From: Lachnospiraceae bacterium | GTDB lineage: Bacteria > Bacillota > Clostridia > Lachnospirales > Lachnospiraceae | DNA length: 25,419 bases | Direction: 5' to 3' | NCBI GenBank assembly: GCA_009774245.1 | Contig: VSNM01000076.1 | Coordinates: 1-25,419, forward strand | Shown: positions 15,455-22,646 of the stretch, in pieces | Layout: each line of letters begins with the position of its first letter | Position numbering within the stretch: position 1 is the stretch's first letter | Translations under genes and position numbers: made by a program | The notes under the pieces: generated by a model | What the model was told of the DNA's origin: nothing | Databases searched by the model: none | Seen by the model: only the letters and a program-made list of their open reading frames with translations

Positions 15455-16861
15455 TTATTCTTTGCCATCCCAACAATATGTGCAGAGCTTACAGTGATCC
15501 AGCCCCGTCGCGTCAAGCATATCGTCCAGCCTGTTAAAACGAAGCGATGTAAAGTTCAGCTCCTTTCTGATTTCTTCGACCATCTGTTCATATTTCTCAG
15601 ACTCCGGATCTGCGTACTCTTTCAGGATCTCCCTTGTCACCTTTCCGTTCTCCAGCCGCTCTATGACGCGCCTGGTGATCAGATCCATCTCCGACGAGGA
15701 ACGCGAGAAATTCAGATATTTGCACCCATATAACAATGGCGGACACGCCGGTCTGATGTGCACCTCCTTCGCGCCGCTCTGATACAGAAATTCCGTGGTC
15801 TCACGAAGCTGTGTGCCCCGCACAATCGAATCGTCGATCAGCAGCAGGCTCTTGTCCTTGATCAGCTCGTCCACTGCCAGCAGCTTCATCTTGGCGATCA
15901 GATTGCGCTTGCTCTGCATAGTCGGCATGAAGGAGCGCGGCCATGTCGGCGTATACTTGATAAACGGTCTGGAAAACGGTATCCCGGACTCATTGGCATA
16001 GCCCACTGCATGCGCAATACCGGAATCCGGCACACCGGCCACAATATCCGGATCCACATTGTCACGCCGCGCCATCTTTTCCCCGCAGCGATAGCGCATC
16101 TGCTCTACGTTGACGCCCTCATAGGAGCTGGCCGGATACCCGTAATATACCCAAAGGAAGGTGCAGATCTTCATATCCTTCTGCGGATTGACAAGCGTCA
16201 CGCAGTTTTTCTCCGTCATCACGATGACTTCTCCCGGTCCCAGTTCCTTATAATCCGTATAGCCGAGATTCTTGTACGCAAAATTCTCAAATGACGCGCA
16301 GAATCCATCGTCCTTCTTTCCGATTACGATCGGCGTCCTGCCATATCTGTCCCGCGCAGCGTAGATTCCCGCCTTATTCATCAGCAGGATAGACAGTGAA
16401 CCATCAATGGACTCCAGCGCAAAATTGATACCTTCTATCAAATTCTCCCTGCGGTTGATGAGCGCCGCGACAAGCTCTGTGGCATTGACCTCCCCGCCGC
16501 TCATCTCCTGGAAATGTGCATGTCCCACATCGAAGAGACGCTGTATCAGCTCGTCCGTATTGTTGATCTTGCCCACAGTCGTCAGCGCATATGTGCCATG
16601 ATGCGAGCGGATGATCAGAGGCTGCGGCTCATAGTCCGATATACAGCCAATCCCATAATTCCCATGCATCTCCGTCACATCTTTGTCAAATTTCGTCCGG
16701 AACGGTGCATTCTCAATGTTGTGGATCGCCCTGTTAAACCCACCGTTTCCATACACCGCCATACCGCCGCGCCTGGTTCCCAAATGGGAGTGGTAATCAA
16801 TGCCAAAAAACAAATCAAATACACAATCCTGCTGTGAAGTTACTCCAAAAAAGCCACCCAT
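15455..16861 (-). CDS. purF: PurF-like amidophosphoribosyltransferase lacking the catalytic Cys
   Basis: PurF makes phosphoribosylamine from PRPP and glutamine. This 468-residue homologue keeps the PRPP-binding loop LLLIDDSIVRGTQ (339-351) and a C-terminal Cys cluster HCKLCTYC (457, 460, 463) that could be iron-sulphur ligands. Its N-terminus reads MGGFFGVTSQ, so the nucleophile after Met is Gly. HRGQ is replaced by TRRGG (29-33), and the oxyanion-hole segment NGN is replaced by VGK (96-98). The glutaminase site therefore looks dead and the transferase site intact. I recall similar 'MGGFFG' proteins in Bacteroides and Clostridia, so this is a paralogue class, not a local mutation. It could use ammonia or have another role. 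I prefer the ATG at 16861 after AGAGAGGG; an ATG at 16888 with AGGAG is the alternative. Confidence 0.85.
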   Translation of the reverse strand: MGGFFGVTSQQDCVFDLFFGIDYHSHLGTRRGGMAVYGNGGFNRAIHNIENAPFRTKFDKDVTEMHGNYGIGCISDYEPQPLIIRSHHGTYALTTVGKINNTDELIQRLFDVGHAHFQEMSGGEVNATELVAALINRRENLIEGINFALESIDGSLSILLMNKAGIYAARDRYGRTPIVIGKKDDGFCASFENFAYKNLGYTDYKELGPGEVIVMTEKNCVTLVNPQKDMKICTFLWVYYGYPASSYEGVNVEQMRYRCGEKMARRDNVDPDIVAGVPDSGIAHAVGYANESGIPFSRPFIKYTPTWPRSFMPTMQSKRNLIAKMKLLAVDELIKDKSLLLIDDSIVRGTQLRETTEFLYQSGAKEVHIRPACPPLLYGCKYLNFSRSSSEMDLITRRVIERLENGKVTREILKEYADPESEKYEQMVEEIRKELNFTSLRFNRLDDMLDATGLDHCKLCTYCWDGKE

Positions 16862-16942
16862 ACTTGTTCCCTCTCTGTTAAAAATCATTTTCTCCTAAGT
16901 CTCATAACCCTATGTAACTATTAAGCCAAAATCACCCCCCAA

Positions 16943-16948
16943 TGTCAA
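16943..16948 (-). promoter_or_regulatory. Consensus -35 of a purF operon promoter
   Basis: A perfect TTGACA lies on the minus strand about 82 bp upstream of the purF start. The -10 is unclear (TTAATA at 18 bp or TAATAG at 19 bp). I see no PurR-box-like pair and no purine riboswitch in the 100-bp gap. Confidence 0.45.
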
Positions 16949-16963
16949 CCAAATCTTTTACAT

Positions 16964-18658
16964 TTAAACCACCCTGTTTTTTAAAAAACGCTTATTCTCA
17001 TACATGGCAGTATCCGCCGCCGTGACCGCCTCATCGATCTTCTCCCGCCTGGCGGTATCGCAGATGCTAAAGCCATTTGCAATCTGAATCTCATATGTAC
17101 GCCCCTTTACCATGTTCGCCTCCCTGATCAGCTTCTGAAATTCCGCAAGCCCTGCCTCGTATGATTCCTGCAGGGATACCCCCGTCATCAGCACGCAGAA
17201 CTCATCTCCGCCAATGCGGTAAGCTTTCCCATACCTGCCAAAGCTGTCCGCAATGATCTTCGACGCGGCGCTGAGCAGTTCATCGCCCTTCTCATGCCCC
17301 TGATTGTCATTGACTTTTTTGAGATCATTGACATCCAGAAAGACAATGCCAAGCTGTGAGATCCCTGTCTCCCCGCCCGCATAGGCCTCGATCTGCTCCA
17401 GGTAAGCCGTCCTGTTGCCAAGGCCTGTAAGTCCGTCCGAGTAAGCGAGACTGCTGATAATGTCATATTTCAGACCATTCTCAAACAGTCTGTATGTCTC
17501 AAGCTGGCTGCTGACAGCGAGGCAGACGATAAAGACCAGCATGCCAACCCTCATATACTCTGCCCTGTCCATATGATCTGACTGGGAATGCCTCACGATC
17601 TCACACAGCGTGGAAATCCCCAATGCACCCATCCCCGACAGCTGCAGGACATAGTTCAGCACCACCTGATGCCTCCGAATCCTGCGACACAGCTCCACAG
17701 TTACCCAGACCAGCAGTATCACGCAGCTGGCAATCATCGCCAGGCCCGCCACATGCAGCACCAGATGCAGATCACTCACACCCGACAGCTGTATCAACAC
17801 TGCCGCAAAAATATACAAACTATCGACATAACAGAATACCCTCATAAATCTGTTCCTGAAAATCTGATACTCGCAGTTCAGATACAAAAGCAGCGGCATA
17901 CTGTCCAGTATCAGTATCATGTTGTCTATAAGCTGCAGGATGCGCATGTCCGTCACCAAAAACTGTATGACATTTGTCTCGATCACACTCCACACACTGA
18001 TCAGCACCGCATACAGCCCCAGCCAGATCATGCCATGATTTTTCCGTGCACGGCTGTAAGCCGGCATCAGGCCGATCGCGATCAGGATCAGACCAATGAT
18101 CGCCATGAGCATACTCACGGTAATGCCAAATGCTTTTTCCTTTAAGAATGCCTGTATGATATCCGTCTTGTCCCCCCACATCGTATGGTCTACCGTGACT
18201 GCATTGGTGTCATACACCATATCAATCTGCAGCTCCACAAGCGCTTCGGAGCAGTTGTCATGAAGTTTCACGATATTCCACAGATTTCCGGGCGAACGAT
18301 TGTAAAATCTTGACTCGTAGACCTCTGTCTCATAGATTACTTCCCCATCGATCAACAACTTTGTGTACACATCCTTGGAACGAAACACAAGACTCTCGTC
18401 GCCATCCATGGGAGGCAGCCTGTGATAGATCGACAATACCCCCGTCTCCTCATCCATATACCCGCCAAGCCTGCTCAGATCTGCTGGCTCTGTCCCCTCC
18501 CGGTCAAGCGTCCAGTCGGCGCTGATATCAATATAATCAGTCGTACCCTTCCCGCCCTGATCAGACTCCCTTGTAAGATACACTGCGATCACAATGACCA
18601 GCATCCCCAAAAGTCCCAGCACATACATGGGAGCGATCAGTTTTTCTCCTTTATTCAT
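16964..18658 (-). CDS. Membrane diguanylate cyclase (7TM-sensor plus GGDEF)
   Basis: The 564-residue protein has an N-terminal membrane anchor (about 8-30) and an extracellular beta-rich domain (about 40-165, with DWTLDREG and VYTKLLIDGEVIYETEVYES, like 7TMR-DISM extracellular domains). About seven hydrophobic segments follow (about 175-395), then a C-terminal GGDEF domain starting DGLTGLGNR, with the intact active-site motif RIGGDEF (GGDEF at 483-487). It should make cyclic di-GMP in response to an external, perhaps carbohydrate, ligand. The RxxD product-inhibition site is absent: both positions are Gly. The ATG at 18658 follows GAGGTGG; an upstream TTG is less likely. It has its own promoter and precedes the purF operon by ~100 bp. 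Confidence 0.9.
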   Translation of the reverse strand: MNKGEKLIAPMYVLGLLGMLVIVIAVYLTRESDQGGKGTTDYIDISADWTLDREGTEPADLSRLGGYMDEETGVLSIYHRLPPMDGDESLVFRSKDVYTKLLIDGEVIYETEVYESRFYNRSPGNLWNIVKLHDNCSEALVELQIDMVYDTNAVTVDHTMWGDKTDIIQAFLKEKAFGITVSMLMAIIGLILIAIGLMPAYSRARKNHGMIWLGLYAVLISVWSVIETNVIQFLVTDMRILQLIDNMILILDSMPLLLYLNCEYQIFRNRFMRVFCYVDSLYIFAAVLIQLSGVSDLHLVLHVAGLAMIASCVILLVWVTVELCRRIRRHQVVLNYVLQLSGMGALGISTLCEIVRHSQSDHMDRAEYMRVGMLVFIVCLAVSSQLETYRLFENGLKYDIISSLAYSDGLTGLGNRTAYLEQIEAYAGGETGISQLGIVFLDVNDLKKVNDNQGHEKGDELLSAASKIIADSFGRYGKAYRIGGDEFCVLMTGVSLQESYEAGLAEFQKLIREANMVKGRTYEIQIANGFSICDTARREKIDEAVTAADTAMYENKRFLKNRVV

Positions 18659-18704
18659 ACCCCACCTCAATGATTATATGTCTTGCATACAATTACCTAT
18701 TTCT

Positions 18705-18733
18705 ATTATATTTCTTTACGGCAAATACCACAA
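18705..18733 (-). promoter_or_regulatory. Sigma-A promoter of the GGDEF gene
   Basis: On the minus strand TTGTGG (18733-18728) and TATAAT (18710-18705) are 17 bp apart, about 45 bp before the ATG at 18658. Confidence 0.65.
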
Positions 18734-18752
18734 GCAAAAATTACTTCCTCAC

Positions 18753-18783
18753 AAAAAAAAGCGCTGGTGCCAGCGCTTTTTTC
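18753..18783 (-). terminator. Rho-independent terminator after the SUKH gene
   Basis: GCGCTG/CAGCGC with a GTGC loop is flanked by eight A on the left and six T on the right, so on the minus strand the hairpin is followed by U8. It begins right after the SUKH stop and separates that gene from the GGDEF promoter. Confidence 0.9.
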
Positions 18784-19479
18784 TCAACCCACCTTGTCTT
18801 TTCTATATATATAGAATCCATAATCCGGCATTTCCTCGCCGTTTGCCCTCAACTGCTTCTCATAAGCCTTGTCGTACTTTCCGCAGAAATAGATCTCAAG
18901 CAGCGTCTTAAAATCAGGAAGCAGCCGCTCGCCTGTCACCACGCCCCTGTCATCAATATATCCTGCGCCCTTCCAGTCAAATACAGTCTCGCCAAAACGA
19001 CAGATCTGCCATGTTGCAGGGTTTTCCTCCCGGATATCCGTCTGACTCAGGTCAATGCACAACAGTCCGTCCCACTCGCCGATCGGCACGAAATTCTTCA
19101 CGCGGTCAAGTTTCAGATTCACAAGATTCCTGTTGGTGCAGATCTTGCGGAAGCTCTCCATGGAGGCATACAGATTTTTGAGCGGATTCCCATATGGCAG
19201 GGCAGTCAGCTCCAGCCAGCACAGCCCCTTCTCACCCTCCGTCCTGCCGCACTCCATGCCATCCAGCGGCACCGGTGCGCTGATCACGGTAAAATCATAG
19301 CAGTACGCCTTCAGATATGCCCTGAAAAGAAGCGGCAGCCTGATGTCAAAATGCCCCTCAAACGCGTCCAGCTCCTCGTCCGTCACGGTACTGGGTATCA
19401 ACATGTCCGCGCTCGCAACCCCTCTCCTGATCAGCGACTGAAATGCTTTCTTCACAAATTTTTCCTCTGTCTGTATCAT
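18784..19479 (-). CDS. SUKH / SMI1-KNR4 family protein
   Basis: The 231-residue soluble protein carries the SUKH N-terminal signature IPSTVTDEELDAFEGHFDIRLPLLFRAYL (about 28-56), then LIGEWDG-like VPIGEWDGLLCIDL (about 131-144) and a run ending in VFDWKGAGYIDD and LLPDFKTLLEIYF. In bacteria many SUKH proteins are immunity factors against contact-dependent or secreted polymorphic toxins, but no toxin gene is adjacent and isolated copies are common. AGAGGTAAGG precedes the ATG and a strong terminator follows. An unusual direct repeat lies upstream near its likely promoter, beside a LytTR-regulator operon. Family assignment is good; function is not determined. Confidence 0.82.
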   Translation of the reverse strand: MIQTEEKFVKKAFQSLIRRGVASADMLIPSTVTDEELDAFEGHFDIRLPLLFRAYLKAYCYDFTVISAPVPLDGMECGRTEGEKGLCWLELTALPYGNPLKNLYASMESFRKICTNRNLVNLKLDRVKNFVPIGEWDGLLCIDLSQTDIREENPATWQICRFGETVFDWKGAGYIDDRGVVTGERLLPDFKTLLEIYFCGKYDKAYEKQLRANGEEMPDYGFYIYRKDKVG

Positions 19480-19528
19480 ATACCTTACCTCTTACTTCTC
19501 ATCAAACACTCTCTGTCAGATAAAATAT

Positions 19529-19557
19529 ATCATACCCAGAACCACTTATGTATAAAA
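19529..19557 (-). promoter_or_regulatory. Possible promoter of the SUKH gene
   Basis: On the minus strand TATGAT (19534-19529) lies about 50 bp before the ATG. The hexamer 17 bp upstream is TTTTAT (19557-19552), a poor -35, which would suit an activated promoter. The direct repeats described next end at its upstream edge. Confidence 0.35.
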
Positions 19558-19600
19558 CGGCGAAATCCGTATCCGAATTGGCGAAATCCGTCGTTTTATA
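19551..19600. repeat. Direct repeat inside an inverted repeat, kinase/SUKH junction
   Basis: GGCGAAATCCGT occurs at 19559-19570 and again at 19580-19591, an exact 21-bp period. The pair is enclosed by TATAAAACG (19551-19559) and CGTTTTATA (19592-19600), which are reverse complements. The right arm includes the kinase stop codon. The spacing puts both repeats on the same helix face, as in LytTR-type operators, but the repeat does not match the LytTR consensus I know. Alternatively the outer stem could end kinase transcription. Confidence 0.55.
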
Positions 19601-20870
19601 TCTCTTTTTTTAACGAGACATACATCAGTATCCTGACCGCAAACATACCGTCCTCATCACTGATCTCCATATTCCCATCATACTTCTCCACAATCCGCCT
19701 CACATTTTTGATTCCCAGTCCGTGAACCTGTGACGCATCTGCCCTGTCGTAATCCTTTGTCGACAGATATTTATCCTCCGACTTCACCAGCCGGCCGCTG
19801 TAGCTGTTTCTGATATCGATCAGTAGCATCCCCTTCTGATACTGAATCCTGATCTGCAGCAGCTTGTCCTCTGACTTCCCTGCAGCCTCGATCGCATTGT
19901 CCATCAGATTTCCAAGAATAATGTTCCAGTCAAACGCTGACACGTCCAACTCCTGCGGCACGCACACATGACATCTGACAGTTCCGAGCTCCCGCTTTGC
20001 CCGCTCGAGCATCAGATTGACCAGACTGTCAATCTCCGCGTTACCGCTGCTGATATGCTCTCCCTCGCTCAGCAGATCCGCCTGCATATTCTGAACATAT
20101 CCCGCGATCTCGCACGCCCTTCCCCGCTCCGCCAGCATCAAAAGCTCGCTCAGGTGATGCTTCAGGTCATGCCGGAGCCCCCGCACCTTCTCCTCCGACT
20201 TCATGACGACATTGAGCTGATTGGAATAACTCTCAAGCTGACGCGTCACGAGGGCGCTCTCCTTCAATTTGATGTATGCGCCCACCAGCTCATCACAGAT
20301 ATAAAACACGATCAGGTTCAGACTGATGATACCGGCGCTGACCGCAAAGCCTATGTATCTGTTCTCCTCCTCAAATGCAATCAGCACAAAGATGACAATC
20401 ACACTGATCACTGGCAGGAAAATCAGCAAGTCCCAGTGCTTCAGTGCGGTGTCCTCCCTGATGTTTTTGATACAGAACTTCTCCATCACGCGCTCGCACA
20501 CAAACATCAGTAAGAAAATAGTATAATACATCTCCCTGCCATAATCCCCGTCCACCCTGCAGTCATACAGCATGTATACTGCCAGTGCCTCACAGAACAG
20601 ATTCACACCCTGTATCAGCACTGCCGCCAGCAGCTTCTTGCCCTGCTTCCCGTGATACACCTGTGCCAGCAGATATAGGAAAATAGTACTGATTATAAAT
20701 CTGACCAGTATCGGGACAGGCAACGTGCCAGACAGCCAGACCACAGCCAGATACAGCACGTATGATGCCGGTTCCACGCCCTTTTTGACGCGCACGGTGT
20801 CGAAAAAACAATGCATATACCGAAAAATTATGTATAATAACGCGATATGATGTATTCCCATTCCTACCAT
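19596..20870 (-). CDS. GHKL-type sensor histidine kinase (AgrC-like)
   Basis: The 424-residue kinase has about six hydrophobic segments in residues 5-195 and a coiled linker (about 196-228). The HisKA-like phosphoacceptor box GLRHDLKHHL contains His234, and the GHKL ATPase domain has an N-box NLMDNAIEAA (321-330) and G-box HGLGIKNV (383-390). This is the AgrC/ComD-like class that often senses peptides and pairs with LytTR regulators, which is exactly what lies upstream. I prefer the ATG at 20870: it follows the regulator's TGA after one base and has AGGA 8 bp upstream. An ATG at 20894 lacks a ribosome site. No signal-peptide precursor gene is seen nearby, so the ligand is open. Confidence 0.9.
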   Translation of the reverse strand: MVGMGIHHIALLYIIFRYMHCFFDTVRVKKGVEPASYVLYLAVVWLSGTLPVPILVRFIISTIFLYLLAQVYHGKQGKKLLAAVLIQGVNLFCEALAVYMLYDCRVDGDYGREMYYTIFLLMFVCERVMEKFCIKNIREDTALKHWDLLIFLPVISVIVIFVLIAFEEENRYIGFAVSAGIISLNLIVFYICDELVGAYIKLKESALVTRQLESYSNQLNVVMKSEEKVRGLRHDLKHHLSELLMLAERGRACEIAGYVQNMQADLLSEGEHISSGNAEIDSLVNLMLERAKRELGTVRCHVCVPQELDVSAFDWNIILGNLMDNAIEAAGKSEDKLLQIRIQYQKGMLLIDIRNSYSGRLVKSEDKYLSTKDYDRADASQVHGLGIKNVRRIVEKYDGNMEISDEDGMFAVRILMYVSLKKEI

Positions 20871-20871
20871 T

Positions 20872-21591
20872 TCAAGAATCCTGTCCCCATGCAAAATCCA
20901 TAATCTGTTTCCGAACCTGCTTTCTATAAGGCTGGCTGATGTTCAGCTCCGCGCCTCCGTTCATCTTCACAAGCTCATAGCTGCACTCGCTCATGTGGTT
21001 CATATTGATGATATATGACTGGTGGATCTGTATGAAATTCCCCGGCATAATGCCTGCCAGATCTTTGATCTTACCGGTAAACCGGATCGTCGACTGCACC
21101 GTGACCATGTTGATCTTCTTATTGTCGCTGTAGAAATAGATAATGTCCCTGTATGGAATCTTGCAGTTATAGCCGTCCGCCCTGTACTCAAACACCGTAT
21201 TGTTCCGATTGTACAGGCGCAGCGCCTCATCGATCGTATCGCTGATATCCTGCGCACTGATCGGCTTGATGAGGAAATCAATCGGATGAATTTTGAAAAG
21301 TTCCAGCGCATAACTGCTTCTGGAAGAAATATAGGCGATGCTGATGTCCTGATTTTCCAGCTCGCGGCGAATCTGCCTGCCAATCTGTATGCCGTCTGTG
21401 GTCACCAGCTCGATATCCAGAAAGAGCAGGTCTATGGATTTCTTTTTCGTCATATCCTGATAAAGCTCCTCACCTGTATACCAGATGGAGACTTCTATCC
21501 CGACTTTGTTCCTCCTGTCATACTCGTATATCATATCCGCTATCTGCGCGCACGCGGCGCGCTCATCATCACAAATACCTATATTGTACAT
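20872..21591 (-). CDS. LytTR-family response regulator
   Basis: The 239-residue protein has a receiver domain (1-120) with acidic pocket DDE (8-10), phospho-acceptor Asp59 (LLFLDIE) and Lys109 (FLIKPI), followed by a LytTR DNA-binding domain (about 135-235: DIIYFYSDNKKINMV, FIQIHQSYIINM). The pairing with the next gene, a GHKL kinase, is the standard AgrA/AgrC layout. It starts 19 bp after the DUF6273-like gene; the ribosome site is weak (GGAAGGG is distant). Phosphorylated members bind direct repeats spaced about two helix turns apart. Confidence 0.93.
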   Translation of the reverse strand: MYNIGICDDERAACAQIADMIYEYDRRNKVGIEVSIWYTGEELYQDMTKKKSIDLLFLDIELVTTDGIQIGRQIRRELENQDISIAYISSRSSYALELFKIHPIDFLIKPISAQDISDTIDEALRLYNRNNTVFEYRADGYNCKIPYRDIIYFYSDNKKINMVTVQSTIRFTGKIKDLAGIMPGNFIQIHQSYIINMNHMSECSYELVKMNGGAELNISQPYRKQVRKQIMDFAWGQDS

Positions 21592-21610
21592 ATCTGCTCA
21601 TGCCCTTCCG

Positions 21611-22627
21611 CTACTGTTCCCTGCTGTTTTCTTCCAATGTATCCATATCCGTTGTATCTGCTTCTTCCGACACATCGATCTCAGACTCCTTTGGTAAAAG
21701 CGTGATCCTGCCGGTATCAACCTTCACGACCGGACGCACTCCGTATCCCTCCAGCCCCACTGCCTTGTCACCCCGCAGCAGTCTTGATTTGTAACCAATG
21801 TCGACGACGTAGCAATTGCTGGCCATATCCGGCACAGGTTCGCGCAGCCACCAGTAATAAGTCTCAAGCCCCAGCTCCAGCGAAAACATCTGATACCATG
21901 CGGTCTGATCCTGTTCAATAGCCTGTGCTGTCGGTTTCGCACGGATATTGACATCCGCCTCCACCAGCCACGACAGCTCCTCCTCCGAGAGCAGATACAC
22001 CAGATCCGTACTGGAAACCTCGCCTCCGTCCAGCGCATTGCCGTTCGTGATGTTCTCGGTCGGCACGATGGCCTCACGCTCCTGCCGGGTGAAACCGTTG
22101 AGAAATCCTGGCTCGCTCGCGTATCCGTTCTTGTGGGCAGACATCGCACTCGTCACAGGCCCGATTCCGTCATAAACCACGTTCTCCCTGTCCGAATTGA
22201 GCCATGCCCTGAGGTCTGAGTCAGCCCAGCGGCTGTTTCCGCGCACATATGCCTGCAATTCCATATTCCGGTCTGCCTCTGTCTCATTGACACTCCAGTA
22301 CATATTGCCGTCGTCATCACAGTTAAACTCTCCGCTGTCCGCTGCATTGAACGCCTTCATCGTCAGGATATTCTCAGCGATCAGCACAACCTCCCCGTTT
22401 TCAGCGGTCCTGATAACCCGCCACTCAATCGGCTCTCCGAGATACGTGCCAAACAGTACATGATCCCCCAGGGCGGGAAGCGTGTTCCCGCCTGGTTGTA
22501 CCGCCTTACCTCTCTCATGAAAATACATGACCATGCAGATTGTCACGACCACAAAGATTTCTATGAGCTCAAGCGCCCTCTTTCGTCTGTCTGTGTTCCT
22601 GTTTTTCTCTGAACGTAAAATATTCAT
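21611..22627 (-). CDS. Membrane-anchored DUF6273-like protein
   Basis: The 338-residue protein has a basic N-terminus, one membrane helix (about 19-37, LIEIFVVVTICMVMYF) and an outside domain. That domain resembles DUF6273: VLFGTYLGEPIEWRVI (about 57-72), VLIAENILTMKAFN, SDLRAWLNS, then WWLREPVPD and the closing GVRPVVKVD. A Glu/Asp-rich tail follows. Proteins with this domain are widespread in Lachnospiraceae and have no known function. The gene sits 19 bp after the zinc ATPase and 19 bp before the regulator, with AGGGAG before its ATG, so it is probably co-transcribed with both. A role as an extracytoplasmic accessory sensor for the kinase is only an inference. Confidence 0.75.
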   Translation of the reverse strand: MNILRSEKNRNTDRRKRALELIEIFVVVTICMVMYFHERGKAVQPGGNTLPALGDHVLFGTYLGEPIEWRVIRTAENGEVVLIAENILTMKAFNAADSGEFNCDDDGNMYWSVNETEADRNMELQAYVRGNSRWADSDLRAWLNSDRENVVYDGIGPVTSAMSAHKNGYASEPGFLNGFTRQEREAIVPTENITNGNALDGGEVSSTDLVYLLSEEELSWLVEADVNIRAKPTAQAIEQDQTAWYQMFSLELGLETYYWWLREPVPDMASNCYVVDIGYKSRLLRGDKAVGLEGYGVRPVVKVDTGRITLLPKESEIDVSEEADTTDMDTLEENSREQ

Positions 22628-22646
22628 AAAAATCTCCCTGCCCGCT

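Noticed and set aside
16862..16963. Purine riboswitch or PurR box before the purF-like gene
   Set aside because: Only ~100 bp are available and I found neither the conserved riboswitch core nor a paired PurBox; only a TTGACA -35 is evident.
18670..19725. 351-codon plus-strand reading frame
   Set aside because: It crosses a strong terminator, the whole SUKH gene and the kinase end on the opposite strand, so it is a shadow.
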